Shown: positions 7,960 through 18,284 of the stretch, in pieces
Layout of the letters: each line of letters opens with the position of its first letter
How positions within the stretch are numbered: position 1 is the first letter of the stretch
From: Seminavis robusta
Lineage: Eukaryota; Bacillariophyta; Bacillariophyceae; Naviculales; Naviculaceae
DNA length: 26,624 nt
Direction of reading: 5' to 3'
NCBI GenBank assembly: GCA_903772945.1
Contig: CAICTM010001575.1
Span: 1 to 26,624, forward strand
Notes under the pieces: generated by a model
Database searches by the model: none
What the model was told of the DNA's origin: nothing
What the model saw: the letters and a program-made list of their open reading frames with translations, nothing else
Translations under genes and position numbers: made by a program

Positions 7960-10596
7960 ATGGCGAAACCCAAGAAATCATCGGCGAATGATGCTGGAGC
8001 GACGACGGCTAAAAGCGGTGGCGAAGTCCAAGTGTCGAAATCTCCAGCCGAGTTTTTCGCGGAGAATCAAGCCATTGCAGGCTTTGATAACATGGGAAGG
8101 TCCCTGTACACGTCTATTCGAGAGTGTGAGTAAGATTCTTCAAAGAAGAAAGAGATAATGATGAACTTGTGCCGTTGTTTTTCACTAATGATTGCTATTC
8201 ACTTCCGACTTTGACTAACTAACGGACAGTGGTAGAGAACGCATTGGATGCCTGCGAAAGCATCAATGAGTTGCCCGATATCCGAGTGTCTGTGGAAGAG
8301 TTCACACAAGCCGAGTTCAACGAGATTCGGGGATTGCACAAGCATGGCAAAGGAAAACGCGAGGAACGAATGGACGCAGAGCTGTTTCAAAAAAAGTCGT
8401 CCAAAGGCAAGGGTGATACCGAAGATGCAGATGGAAAAAAGTTGGAAGGCTACTTTCGCATCAAAGTCCGTGATAATGGCTGTGGAATGAGACATGACGA
8501 TATACCCAATCTGCTCGGAAGAGTCCTGAGTGGATCCAAGTATGGAGGTAAGAGACATCCTGATATACTGATGGCGTCCAGAGCTGCTGCCTGTCATTGG
8601 TGATTACTCATACTACACTACTGTACTACTACTTGTCTTCTCTGTTCTCTCTGTATTTGTTTGGAACCATTATGGCTTGATCTTACTCTTCCAATGCGAC
8701 AACTAACGATGTTTCTCATCTCAGTCCGGCAAACCAGAGGAAAGTTTGGGTTGGGTGCCAAAATGGCGCTGATTTGGTGAGTCCAAATGTCAGCATTTAT
8801 CCAATGATAATGATGCTGATTCGTCTGATCACTAATCAATCAATCCTCAACAACAATCAATCTATTCAATGGATCTTTCAGGAGCAAAAAATCCACTGGC
8901 GTGCCAATTCGAATCACCACAGCCCACAGACCCAACGGAGGATCCACAGTCCCTTCCAAAGTCAGTACGTGTGTCTTGGATATTGATATCTACAAAAATC
9001 GTCCAAGAATCATTGAACACACACTAAAATCCAACAAAGAATGGAAGGGCACTGAAATGGAGATTATGATTGGAGGCAATTGGTCCTCCTACAAGAATTA
9101 CGTTGTCAAGTACTTGCAACAATTAGCCATCATTACACCGTACGCCAGATTGGAAATGACTTACACCAAAGCAGCCGAAACTTCCAGAGCAAAAGACATG
9201 ACTATTGCGTACGAGCGCAGATCCGATCAAATGCCACCACCGGCACGAGAAGTCAAACATCATCCCTCCAGTGTCAATAATCTACTCATTGCACAACTCC
9301 TGGAACGGACCCAAACCAAAACCATGGTCTCATTCTTGTCGAAAGAATTGGCGGCCGTGCCCCAGCCGTTGGCCAAACGATTGCTGGCTGAACTGGGAGA
9401 TGACTTTTCGGAATCCATGTCCCCGTCCAGCCTGGACGACAAACAAGTTACCCGTCTGGTCCAGCTCTTGCGATCGGTTCAACAATTCAAAGCTCCAGAC
9501 GGTAGTTGTTTGTCGCCCTTGGGAGAGTACAATTTGAACTTGGGAATCCAAAAGGTCTTGGAACCGACCATGGTTGCCACGGCGCGCGACAAGGCCGGTG
9601 CGTTCCAACACAACTGATTGTGCACCTACTTATGCTGTCTACTGGTTGCTAACATACATGTCCTGTTTGAATGCAGAGGCCTACGAAGGCCATCCCTTTA
9701 TCGTGGAAGCCGCCGTGTCATTGGGCGGGAAGAGTGACATTGCGAAGGAAGGAATCACGGTTGTACGTTTTGCCAACCGCATTCCCTTGCTATTTGAAGG
9801 CGGTGCCGATGTGTCGTCCAGAGTTGCACACAAGAAGATTTCCTGGGGAAGCTACAAGATCGATTATAAACGCGACAAAATTGGAGTGTTTGTATCGATT
9901 GTTTCCACCAAAATTCCCTACAAGGGCACTGGGAAGGAGTATATTGGGGACGACATTACGGAAATCCAAAAGTCGGTGAGACGAGCGATACAGAACTGCT
10001 GTTTGCAACTCAAGAAAAGTTTGACCAAACGGAATGCTATTCGGGACAACAAAGAGAAAAGATCCAGACTCATCAAGTATATTCCTGATGTAAGTCGGGC
10101 CCTCTTTGGGCTTTTGGACGGTATGCGCCAGCGAAAGCGGGGGCGACGTGGTAATGATTCGGATGACGACGAGGAGGACGTGACTGCCCGGGAATCTCCT
10201 CTCAAAAAGAAGCTTCGTCTCGACTCCTCAGCCGCAAACGTCATGATACGAAAGCTTGAACGTAAGGAGGTCACTGCGGATACCATCAAAGCCGACTTGG
10301 TAGCTGCAGTTGAAAAACAGATGGACGAGACACTGGAAGATGGTGATCAAGGTACCACTACAGGTGCAAAGAAGGGAGGTAGCAAGAATGCCAACGCAAT
10401 CTCTCAGAATCTTGTCCCCATATTCTTGCTGCCACTAAACCTGGAAGATCAAGATCCCTCACACGACATTCGACACCCTCTGTTCACGTTTCGTCCCTTC
10501 AAACCAATGAAACACCAGTTGCTCGAAAACAAGAAAGAGGACAAGAACGGCGACCACAGTGACAGCGTTCAGAGTGTCGTGTCATTAAGTGACTAG
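7960..10596 (+). CDS. TOP6B: DNA topoisomerase VI subunit B (five exons)
   Basis: ATPase subunit of type IIB topoisomerase VI, which in plants acts in the nucleus in endoreduplication with a SPO11-like A subunit. Exons: 7960-8125, 8230-8547, 8725-8776, 8882-9597 and 9677-10596. All four introns (104, 177, 105, 79 bp) are GT-AG and the joined frame is 723 codons plus TAG. GHKL motifs are complete: SPAEFFAENQAIAGFDN, then RELVENALDACES (E55, N59, D62), RDNGCGM (D137) and GKFGLGAKMAL (167-177) spanning exons 3-4. The SPLGEYNLNLGI and EGHPFIVEAAVSLGG segments and the transducer RFANRIPLLFEGG follow. Eukaryote-style charged insert at about 84-126. The C-terminal part carries a basic/acidic stretch (RKRGRRG, then DDDEED, then LKKKLRLD) suggesting a nuclear localisation signal, and a Lys/Ser tail beyond the archaeal-length core. 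It is convergent with the ClpB gene, 200 bp away. Confidence 0.95.
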
Positions 10597-10796
10597 TTTG
10601 CTGGTTCTGAATCGACTACAGAGTTACTTCCTGGGTTTGGGAAACAGATTATCGTTTCTGGCTAGGATAGCCTATCACCAGCCACGATTATTTATTCATG
10701 ATGTTGAATTTTATTTCAGTTTGTTCTTCTTTACCGTTTATGCTTACATCGTAGTTAGTTTTTATCAATAGATTGTTCTTTTGATTAATCATTGCT

Positions 10797-13550
10797 TCAT
10801 TCGTTCATCATTTCCCAGTTGTCGTCTGCTGACTGGTTTACTCCTTCCATGGCCTCGGGGCTAGTGTCCTCGACAACACGGAAACGCAACCCCGACTTCC
10901 GGGATTTCTTTTTGAGAGGCAGGCCGCAGCTGTCCATGGAATCTTCCTCATCAGATGAAGAGTCTTCCGCTTCGATATGGACTGTCGTACCGCTGCTCAG
11001 CTCTCCACTGATCAACATGCGGCTCAGGGTTGTCACGACGGATTTCTCTAGGTACCGTTCGACGGGACGGGCTCCGTAGCTGGGGTCGTACGATGCTGCC
11101 AACACGGATTTCGCACCGCTTGACTCGAGAACAACCTTCACTCCCCTGGAAGCCAGGCGGCGTTTGACGCCCAGCATTGCTTTCTGTACAATCTTTTCCA
11201 GCTGGGAGCTGCCCAGTGCATTGAACATGACGATTGCGCTGAGACGATTAAGAAACTCTGGCAGGAACCTGGCTTGCACTTGTTCCATCACTGCCTTGTG
11301 CGCCACATCCTTTGATTCCTCGGAGTCATCAGAAATGTTGAGAAGGAGCTGAGATCCAATATTGGAGGTCAAGATTATGGTCGTGTTGGTAAAGTCCACC
11401 GTGCGCCCCTTGCTATCAGTGAGGCGCCCTTCATCGAGCACCTGTAGAAGCAGCGTCAAAACGCGTGGGTGGGCTTTCTCGACCTCGTCGAAGAGAACGA
11501 CAGTGTAGGGTCTGCGACGAACTGCCTCGGTTAGTTGACCTCCTTCGTCGTGGCCCACATAGCCAGGCGGAGCCCCAACCAACCTAGCAACCGAATGTTG
11601 CTCTGTGTACTCGGACATGTCAATCCTGACAAGGTGGCGCTCGTCGCCATCGTACAGCTCCGAGAAGAGGGCCTTGGCCAATTCCGTTTTGCCAACACCT
11701 GAGCTGCCCAAAAATAGGAAGCTACCCGTCGGCTGGTTCTCTCGTGCAAGGCCTGCTTTGGAACGAAGGATACAATCCGTCACTTCTGTGATTGCTTCAT
11801 CCTGTCCAATGACTCGTTCTTTCAGTCTTTCATCGAGATTCAGCAATCGTTGGCGGTCGGTTTGTGAAAGCCTGGCAACAGGGATTCCAGTCCACCTCCC
11901 GACAATATCTGCAATATCTTGAACGGTCACTACCTCGGACACCATGCTGTCGTCATCCTTGGCCGCGGCAGCAGCCTTTCTCTCCTCTTCTTCACGACTT
12001 ATCTTCTCGAGGTGCAGTTTGAGGTCTGGAATGGCGTAATATCTCAGGTCGGCAGCCTTTGAGTGATCCCCAACACGTTCAGCGGAAGCCGCCTTCGCTT
12101 CAAGCTCAGACAATCTTTCCTTAACGCTTTTGAGCTCGTTCGCACGACCTCTGTCAGCTTCCCACTTGGCAGTGAGTGGGCTCAGTTCGTCCTTCAGGTT
12201 AGCGATTTCTTCCTGGATTGCTTTTCTTCTCTTCTTCGTTTCCTTGCCTTTTTCTCTGGCCAAGGCAGTGTCCTCGATCTGCAGCTGAAGAATCCTGCGC
12301 TCTAGCTGGTCAATCTTCTCTGGTCGGGAATCGAGGGCCGTGCGCTTTGTCGCACAAGCTTCGTCAACCAAATCGATTGCCTTGTCAGGCAAAAACCTGT
12401 TGGTGATGTATCTGTCAGATAGCTGGACAGCAGCTACAAGCGCAGCATCGGAAATGCGAATGCCGTGGTGGCTCTCGTACTTGTCCGTCAGTCCACGAAG
12501 CATGGAAACAGTGTTCTCGACACTGGGTTCGTTTACTCGGACTTGCTGAAAGCGACGTTCCAGCGCCGAGTCCTTCTCAATGTGTTGTCTATATTCCTCA
12601 GTCGTAGTCGCCCCAATCATGTGAAGTTCTCCACGTGCGAGGAGCGGTTTGAGCAGGTTTGCTGCGTCCATGGCTCCATCAGTCTTTCCGGCGCCGACAA
12701 CCAAGTGTATTTCGTCTACAAAGAGTACAATCCGGCCTTGCGCTTGCTTCACCTCATCGAGGACTGCTTTGAGCCTCTCTTCAAACTCTCCGCGGTACTT
12801 TGCACCCGCCACCAGAGCTCCCATGTCGAGGGTACGAAGGCTGACACCCTTGAGCGTCTCGGGAACATCTCCTTCAAGGATGCGCCTTGCAAGACCTTCC
12901 ACAATGGAAGTCTTTCCTGATCCAGGAGGTCCCACAAGGATTGGATTGTTTTTGGTACGGCGAGACAAAATCTGAACCAAGCGGCGGATCTCTTCATCTC
13001 GGCCAATGACCGGATCAAGTTTCCCCTCCTCGGCCACCTGTACGAGATCGACTCCATACTTCTCCAAAGCTTCATACTGATCTTCTGCACTGGCCGAAGT
13101 CACTTTGCGACCGCCTCGCAGGTCGTCCACTGCTTTCTGAGCAGCCTTCTTTGCCAGCCCCGTCGTTTTGAAAGCGTTCTTACATTCGCTATCTTCAAAC
13201 AGTGCAAGGGCCAGCATGTCAACAGACAAGAGAGCGTCTCCATTTGCCTTGGCAGCCTTGGAGGCACGCTGCAAAAGAGTTGCCAAGGAATTGGAAGGAG
13301 AGGCCTCAAGAGGATCCGGTTGCTGGGATGGTTTCTTGAGCAAGAGTTTCTGGAGCTCACGACGAAGCGTGGTGACTTCCGCGTTGCCTTCTGCTCGGCT
13401 GAAGATCCTGGCCCCAACGCCATCGTCGTTCTCGAAAATGGCAGCGGCCAAGTGAATTGGGTCTGCTGTGGAGTTTCCATTATCGCGAGCGATGTTCAAG
13501 GCTCGTTCGATAGTCTTTGAAGTTGCGTCGGTAATTGTTCGTTCTGTCAT
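10797..13550 (-). CDS. clpB: ClpB/HSP101-type AAA+ disaggregase, cytosolic form
   Basis: 917 residues, single exon; ATP-driven unfolding of aggregated protein together with Hsp70. Clp N domain about 1-150. NBD1 has Walker A GPPGSGKT (207-214), pore loop KYRGEFE (251-257), Walker B LFVDE (276-280) and arginine residues ERRF (331-334). The coiled-coil middle domain spans about 410-530. NBD2 has GSSGVGKT (615-622), pore GYVG (663-666), LFDE (686-689) and a [10 protein letters not shown] sensor-2 region (826-835). There is no signal or transit peptide, which separates it from plastid and mitochondrial ClpB. Unusual points: NBD1 Walker A differs from the usual GEPGVGKT, and the tail (860-917) is Ser/Asp/Glu-rich with a KKKSRKS patch instead of the acidic DDLD-type end of Hsp104/HSP101. 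Context CCACCATGA supports the start. No clear canonical heat-shock element was seen upstream. Confidence 0.96.
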   Translation of the reverse strand: MTERTITDATSKTIERALNIARDNGNSTADPIHLAAAIFENDDGVGARIFSRAEGNAEVTTLRRELQKLLLKKPSQQPDPLEASPSNSLATLLQRASKAAKANGDALLSVDMLALALFEDSECKNAFKTTGLAKKAAQKAVDDLRGGRKVTSASAEDQYEALEKYGVDLVQVAEEGKLDPVIGRDEEIRRLVQILSRRTKNNPILVGPPGSGKTSIVEGLARRILEGDVPETLKGVSLRTLDMGALVAGAKYRGEFEERLKAVLDEVKQAQGRIVLFVDEIHLVVGAGKTDGAMDAANLLKPLLARGELHMIGATTTEEYRQHIEKDSALERRFQQVRVNEPSVENTVSMLRGLTDKYESHHGIRISDAALVAAVQLSDRYITNRFLPDKAIDLVDEACATKRTALDSRPEKIDQLERRILQLQIEDTALAREKGKETKKRRKAIQEEIANLKDELSPLTAKWEADRGRANELKSVKERLSELEAKAASAERVGDHSKAADLRYYAIPDLKLHLEKISREEEERKAAAAAKDDDSMVSEVVTVQDIADIVGRWTGIPVARLSQTDRQRLLNLDERLKERVIGQDEAITEVTDCILRSKAGLARENQPTGSFLFLGSSGVGKTELAKALFSELYDGDERHLVRIDMSEYTEQHSVARLVGAPPGYVGHDEGGQLTEAVRRRPYTVVLFDEVEKAHPRVLTLLLQVLDEGRLTDSKGRTVDFTNTTIILTSNIGSQLLLNISDDSEESKDVAHKAVMEQVQARFLPEFLNRLSAIVMFNALGSSQLEKIVQKAMLGVKRRLASRGVKVVLESSGAKSVLAASYDPSYGARPVERYLEKSVVTTLSRMLISGELSSGTTVHIEAEDSSSDEEDSMDSCGLPLKKKSRKSGLRFRVVEDTSPEAMEGVNQSADDNWEMMNE

Positions 13551-14170
13551 GGTGGATGTTGTCGATTAGAAATTTGGTTTGCGTTCTAAAGAATGTTGTT
13601 GTTGATGTTGTGTGGTTGGTCTTTGGGTTGATTTTGGTTTTTTCCGAAATTGGATTATGAGACAAACCGAAAGCGAGGAAAATGAAGACGAAAATCGGTA
13701 CGACTTAAATAAAAATTGTGTCGTATAAGGACATGGTGCACGTTTGACTATTAAACAGAAGTAAGAGTACGTTAAATGTGTACGTTTCGGTCATTCATGA
13801 GTTTAAATCCCGTAAAAACCGAAACTCTAAGAGTTTCCATTCGAAGACAACCGAAGTCTCCCGAATCTGCTCCCGTGCTGTGTTTCGTGCAACAGACACA
13901 GGAACGCACCGAAGACCGCAGCTACAGTACGGTGCAGTACGGAATCGAATCCTCGCAAAGGAAGCAACACCTTTGGTGAGAGGAAGGAGACTGAACATCG
14001 AGTCAGTCTTCGAATCTACTAGGTCGAAAGTACGATTGCGATTGCGATTACTTGGGCAGCAGAAGAGTGAAGATCACTCCGGTGAGGACTCCCGTTGACC
14101 TTGTCGAGAGCCTGACTCGCAAGTCACAGCTTTGCCATGTCAACATCAAACGCTTCAGTTACCACGGCTC
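13551..14170. other. Spacer upstream of ClpB and downstream of membrane protein copy 2
   Basis: No supported gene. It should contain the ClpB promoter and the 3' region of copy 2. The first 130 bases upstream of ClpB are T/G-rich on the + strand (C/A-rich on the coding strand), and the region contains the GAAACTCT palindrome. Open frames here are short and overlap in several frames. Confidence 0.55.
13821..13837. promoter_or_regulatory. 17-bp palindrome GAAACTCT-A-AGAGTTTC
   Basis: Perfect 8-bp arms around one base, 271 bp upstream of the ClpB start. The outer GAA and TTC resemble heat-shock half-sites, but their spacing does not fit the canonical 5-bp phasing, so binding by an HSF is only a guess. 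Confidence 0.3.
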
Positions 14171-16615
14171 TCAGACTTCGACCGCGCTGGAATCAAAGTC
14201 CGCGTGGCGCGACTGGACCAAACGCATCATGACGCTATCCATTTCTTTAGAAGAGCTTGTCGAGGTTTCATTGTCAGCGCTTGGCGGTTTCGGTTCCAGA
14301 GACTTGGCGAGCTCCAACATCCCAGCAAAAAAGTACATCCAATGAGCCACCAGCATTGCTGATGATGAATAGCCCAATGACGGATGCCGGGAGTGGACAT
14401 AATGCAGCTCTGAGAAGATCACCCACTCAAAGTACACCTCCAAAATAATCTCAATGACACAGAAAAGATACAGATGCTTGTACTTGAGTAGTGTAAACCA
14501 GTGTTGCATGATAAGAACCACAATGGAAGCAACCATGTGCCTGTCTGCTAGGACTGCCCCAGACAGAAACATCACAATCGTAAGAATGGATGCTGAATGA
14601 TGCATGATGTTTCCCACCGAATTGATAAGCTTGGGCAGCTGCCCCCATGAAAGCTTGAACCAGGCTTGATCAGGGTCCTTCACATCTTGGTAAAGAGCCC
14701 CATACATGTAGGAGACAGTCTCTGGTATACCAAACTTCCACAAACCAATGGCAAGGAATGGCAGTGTCATAAAGTTCCTACTAATGGATAAACCAAGGCT
14801 TGTAGCAGCGAACAGTGGGAAGAGAAACTGAGCCAGCCACCACCGAGTCTCATGTTTTGTTGACCATCCCATGTCCCTGGTTAGAATGTCCCATCCAAAG
14901 AGTTCCAGTCCGAGACCAGTCAACATGGCTGTCATATAGAGGATAACCCCAATGTAAGTCTTGAAGTCCTCATCGTTCAAGTGGGATTCAATGCTTGTCC
15001 AAGACATGGTATAAGATCCATCATAGCAGGATGTCCCACAAAGTTCATGTAGCATTCTTTCAACAGTGTCTTTGGAAGGGGAAGGGAGGATGGAGTGTTG
15101 AAGATTACTTTTACCCATGACATGTGCCATATCAAAGCGATCCTTGGATATACTCTGAGCAGAATGGTAGAATGTATGCAAGCTTTCAATAGTGGCAACA
15201 TCAAGCCCTTCGTCAGCACTGCTGCTGTTCTTGTCCACCAGGTCCTTAAGCTCAGACATGGAAGGGAACTCATGCATCAAAGCAAGGGCGAGGGACAGTG
15301 TTCGCGGTGCAATGAAACCATCTCCATCTGGAGTTTCCATTGCTGTACAGGAAACAGCAGGAATCATCAACTTGATAATAAGGTTGAGAGGAAGTGAGCC
15401 ACTAATAAAAGCCATGTTCCATGATAGGTAGGCCTCAACCCATTCATGTCCCAGCTTCCAGTGGACCACATGGTCTGTAACAACAGGACCAACAGAAACT
15501 GCTGACGCCAGTGCCAAACCAACTCTTGCATTGTCCCGATAGCCCAATGAAGCATCCACTTTGACTGCTTCCAAGATATTGATCTGAAGACTGTGAGCCG
15601 TCATTTGGGAGACCTTGTTTTCTCCTATTGCATGTTTAAGGACTTGCAGGGACTGTGTGATACCCTGATACTTGAAATTAGCAAACTCCTGCACAGAGGG
15701 ATCTGTGTATGTGGATTCATAGCCTTGTTCACGGGACTCTATCAAGTCAATCATTGTGTTTGACATTTCAGACAATAAAGATATGTCTGTCATGGCCTTG
15801 GATGTTAGGGTCTGGTAGACTGCAAAGATATTGGCAAAGTAGATCAGAATATGTCTTTGATGGGGTTCATCAAAGTTTGGCTTTGAACCAATGCTGGATT
15901 CAAACGCATCACAGAGGTGACCCAGAACTGAGATCTTGGCAAAGCAACTGGTGGTTTCTTCAATCCAAGGAGCAAGAGGTTGTGGCTTCTCCAAGAGATC
16001 TTGTAGGGCAACTTGAGTGAGAAGGCTGTTGGACAGGCCTAGAGACTTCATTGCAAGCTCAACATGAGCAGGGGATGTTTCATTCACAACAACTTCGATC
16101 TGCTGGAAGAAGCGATCGACACATGCTGCCCCACTGGGAGAAACTGACATCCTCCTGTTGGCTGGTAGCAAGGTCTTATCTCCGTCCATGCTTCTATACC
16201 AGGCTGTGACATCTGGTACGGTCGTCTTGACTATATCCACATACGTGTTTTCCTGCAGGAAGTTGTTGAATAGCTTTTGGTTGTTGCTGTCACGAGGCAT
16301 GACAACTTTCAGAGCAAGGCCAACCAAAGCATGAAGGATAGCAGCAGGCACAAGGATGAATGCAAGTACAATGTACATCCTTTTTCCAAAGATGTCATCA
16401 TTGCTTCTTCTGTGGCTTTGAGCAAGTAGTATTCGGTCGCCCAAGTCACCAGCTTGGGTAGATTCTGGGGTGATAGCCTCTAGCTGCTTTCGGCATGGAC
16501 ATTCATTGTCGCTTTGAACGGATACGCTGGCCTCATCGTTGCGAGTGGAATCAAACAACTCGGTCAGGTCCCGAGCGGAGCTATTGGACATCTTGAGGTT
16601 TCGCTGCCGTTGCAT
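14171..16615 (-). CDS. Multi-pass membrane protein, copy 2 of an inverted paralogue pair
   Basis: 814 residues, family unknown; same architecture as the protein at 1716-4184. A soluble, acidic N-terminus (1-55, including SARDLTELFDSTRNDEASVS) is followed by one helix (about 80-105), a large soluble region, and a bundle of about six membrane segments (about 553-770). The Ser/Glu-rich tail (771-814) differs completely from that of copy 1. Residues 56-770 match copy 1 without gaps. Differences are scattered single replacements, for example R354H and N397D (copy 1 numbering), plus silent changes. The start at 16615 gives the longest frame; a second Met at residue 9 (MSNSSARD) is an alternative start. 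Both copies have intact frames, so both are probably functional. It lies divergent to nothing nearby: 1.7 kb of non-coding DNA follows upstream. Confidence 0.83.
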   Translation of the reverse strand: MQRQRNLKMSNSSARDLTELFDSTRNDEASVSVQSDNECPCRKQLEAITPESTQAGDLGDRILLAQSHRRSNDDIFGKRMYIVLAFILVPAAILHALVGLALKVVMPRDSNNQKLFNNFLQENTYVDIVKTTVPDVTAWYRSMDGDKTLLPANRRMSVSPSGAACVDRFFQQIEVVVNETSPAHVELAMKSLGLSNSLLTQVALQDLLEKPQPLAPWIEETTSCFAKISVLGHLCDAFESSIGSKPNFDEPHQRHILIYFANIFAVYQTLTSKAMTDISLLSEMSNTMIDLIESREQGYESTYTDPSVQEFANFKYQGITQSLQVLKHAIGENKVSQMTAHSLQINILEAVKVDASLGYRDNARVGLALASAVSVGPVVTDHVVHWKLGHEWVEAYLSWNMAFISGSLPLNLIIKLMIPAVSCTAMETPDGDGFIAPRTLSLALALMHEFPSMSELKDLVDKNSSSADEGLDVATIESLHTFYHSAQSISKDRFDMAHVMGKSNLQHSILPSPSKDTVERMLHELCGTSCYDGSYTMSWTSIESHLNDEDFKTYIGVILYMTAMLTGLGLELFGWDILTRDMGWSTKHETRWWLAQFLFPLFAATSLGLSISRNFMTLPFLAIGLWKFGIPETVSYMYGALYQDVKDPDQAWFKLSWGQLPKLINSVGNIMHHSASILTIVMFLSGAVLADRHMVASIVVLIMQHWFTLLKYKHLYLFCVIEIILEVYFEWVIFSELHYVHSRHPSLGYSSSAMLVAHWMYFFAGMLELAKSLEPKPPSADNETSTSSSKEMDSVMMRLVQSRHADFDSSAVEV
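14306..16450 (-). repeat. Inverted duplicated core, copy 2 (2145 bp)
   Basis: Partner of 1776-3920 in opposite orientation; the two cores are separated by about 10.4 kb that holds the PARP, TOP6B and ClpB genes. Sampled stretches differ by roughly 2% at the DNA level, with higher divergence at both extreme ends. Confidence 0.9.
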
Positions 16616-18284
16616 TGTTATCCTTTTGTTGGTGCTAACTGTTGACTTGAGTGCCGGTGCTGAATGTTGCCTATTTGTTGGTTGGACAACTGCGCTTTAC
16701 AAAGAGCGGAAAGTCAACTTCGTCCATGCCTCGAAAGCGACAATTTTACTGTGCAGTGCTACTCGCGGCCCAACTGCATGGTTGACTGACCCAACCAGTT
16801 GAATGGAAGATTTCTTGAGCGGAACCTTGTGAAGATGGGGTAAATACATGGGGCAAATTTGTGCTTTTAGCGTTGAAAGCTACACAACTGGTTGGGCCGC
16901 GAGTAGAGTGGGATACTCGATACTCGGTAGCTACCAGCTATGTCATACCAGCGTGATGTGAAGTGTGAAGGCAGTTTTGGTGTTTTGGTCCATCACTTTG
17001 AGACATCAGCGATCACTATAGCCAAAACAGTACACTATTAGAAACCTTCTGTCTCACTCTCTATTTTCTGAGTTAAAGGGACTCAATGTTCGACCAAAAG
17101 CTTTATGTATCTCACAAAAAGTATAGCGAAAATGAAATACAGGTTTAACTTACGGTAGAGGATGTTAAATCATGTACTCAGTATGGGTAACATGCTATCA
17201 ATCAATGGTACTTCACGTCGATTTCGTGGCGATTTAATTAATGATGGGTCAATCGGTCTTTGAGACAGTCATTTTCTTATAGTAGATGGTTTTGGTCCAT
17301 TTTTGGGCTGTAGCCCTGTTACATTTTCTACGTGTCTCACCCACTTCCTTTATTAAACTAACTAACTGGTACAGTCGTACTCGGTTCGGACCGGTAGCTG
17401 TCAGCTGTCAGTTGCAAGAGCTGTTGCAAGAATGCCAGAACTTCTAAATTTCTGTGTTTTGTAAAACGTGGCTCCTTGCCACATACTTGCATTTCTCAGC
17501 GTCATCCTCTCCTCAGCGCGACGCTCACCCATTTTCTGACGTTGCTAGGCTGTTTGCATCTTGTTGTCCTTCCAGCTATCATACAGTGTACTAGGGACAG
17601 ATTTTGGTGCTCCACTTGTTTTGTCAACTTAGTCTGAGCAGTTCCAGTCTTAAATCTCCCTCAGAAGAGGTTTTATTGGCAAGCACTCACTCTAATCCAT
17701 AGTATCGGAGTTGAACAATCCACCGTTCTGCAACGTGTCCAGAAACAGGAAATTGCAAAAGAGAGAAACCAATACTAGCTAGATCTAGCTACCGGTACTC
17801 CTACTCATCAGTACGGTAGTTTAATAGTAGTACTCGTAAGATTGTGCGCGTCTTTTCAATGCCTTCAATGACTGCAAGGGGCAGAAAGCGGACTTAATGC
17901 AAGAAACTCGGTACAGTTTTGTTGAAGTAGGTGTTAGAAGGCATCGGAACTCAAGTGCCGTGATATGGCGTCGAAGTCTTGGAAAACTGCCACCACATTT
18001 TCAGGAAGTTTCGTCAAACAATTCTGTTCCAATCGAAAGAATTTCTCCTTCCGCTTTGCCTACAACAAAGCAACAACAATGCCTGGTAGCCAACCAGAAC
18101 AGGTCCGTTGGACCACATCATACTACACCCTGCCCTCTTGCCGGACCAGTTCCAGTCCACGTACTTGAATTTTTGATTTGGATCCAAGATTGCTTGGCTC
18201 TCCATCAATCGCTCATTCATAATCTCAGCCATCATCGATCATAAACTCTTCCCACAGAACTTGCAAACCCAGAAAAAGAAAAAC
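16616..18284. other. Non-coding spacer
   Basis: No supported gene in 1.67 kb. It holds the inverted repeat at 16759-16906 and one TACCGGTA at 17790. Short open frames at 17897-18244 and 17965-18168 overlap in different frames and lack protein-like features. The CTCTTCCCACAG just before 18260 would serve as a splice acceptor, so a 5'-UTR intron of the downstream gene is possible but no donor could be fixed. Confidence 0.55.
16759..16906. repeat. Interrupted inverted repeat (22-bp arm, one arm split)
   Basis: The right arm (16885-16906) is a continuous 22-mer. Its complement is present on the left as two blocks, 16759-16774 (CTACTCGCGGCCCAAC) and 16790-16801 (CCCAACCAGTTG). The left arm therefore looks like the 22-mer with 21 bp inserted, and CCCAAC is repeated at both edges of the inserted segment. 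Confidence 0.75.

Noticed and set aside
13551..13800. Heat-shock elements upstream of ClpB
   Set aside because: TTC and GAA units exist (for example TTCTAAAGAA and TTCCGAA) but none has the nTTCnnGAAn phasing.
14977..15555. Long antisense open frames inside membrane protein copy 2
   Set aside because: They are shadows of the conserved coding frame and occur in mirrored form in copy 1.
17897..18244. Open frames upstream of the mitochondrial-type gene
   Set aside because: They overlap each other in different frames; more likely 5' UTR or spacer.
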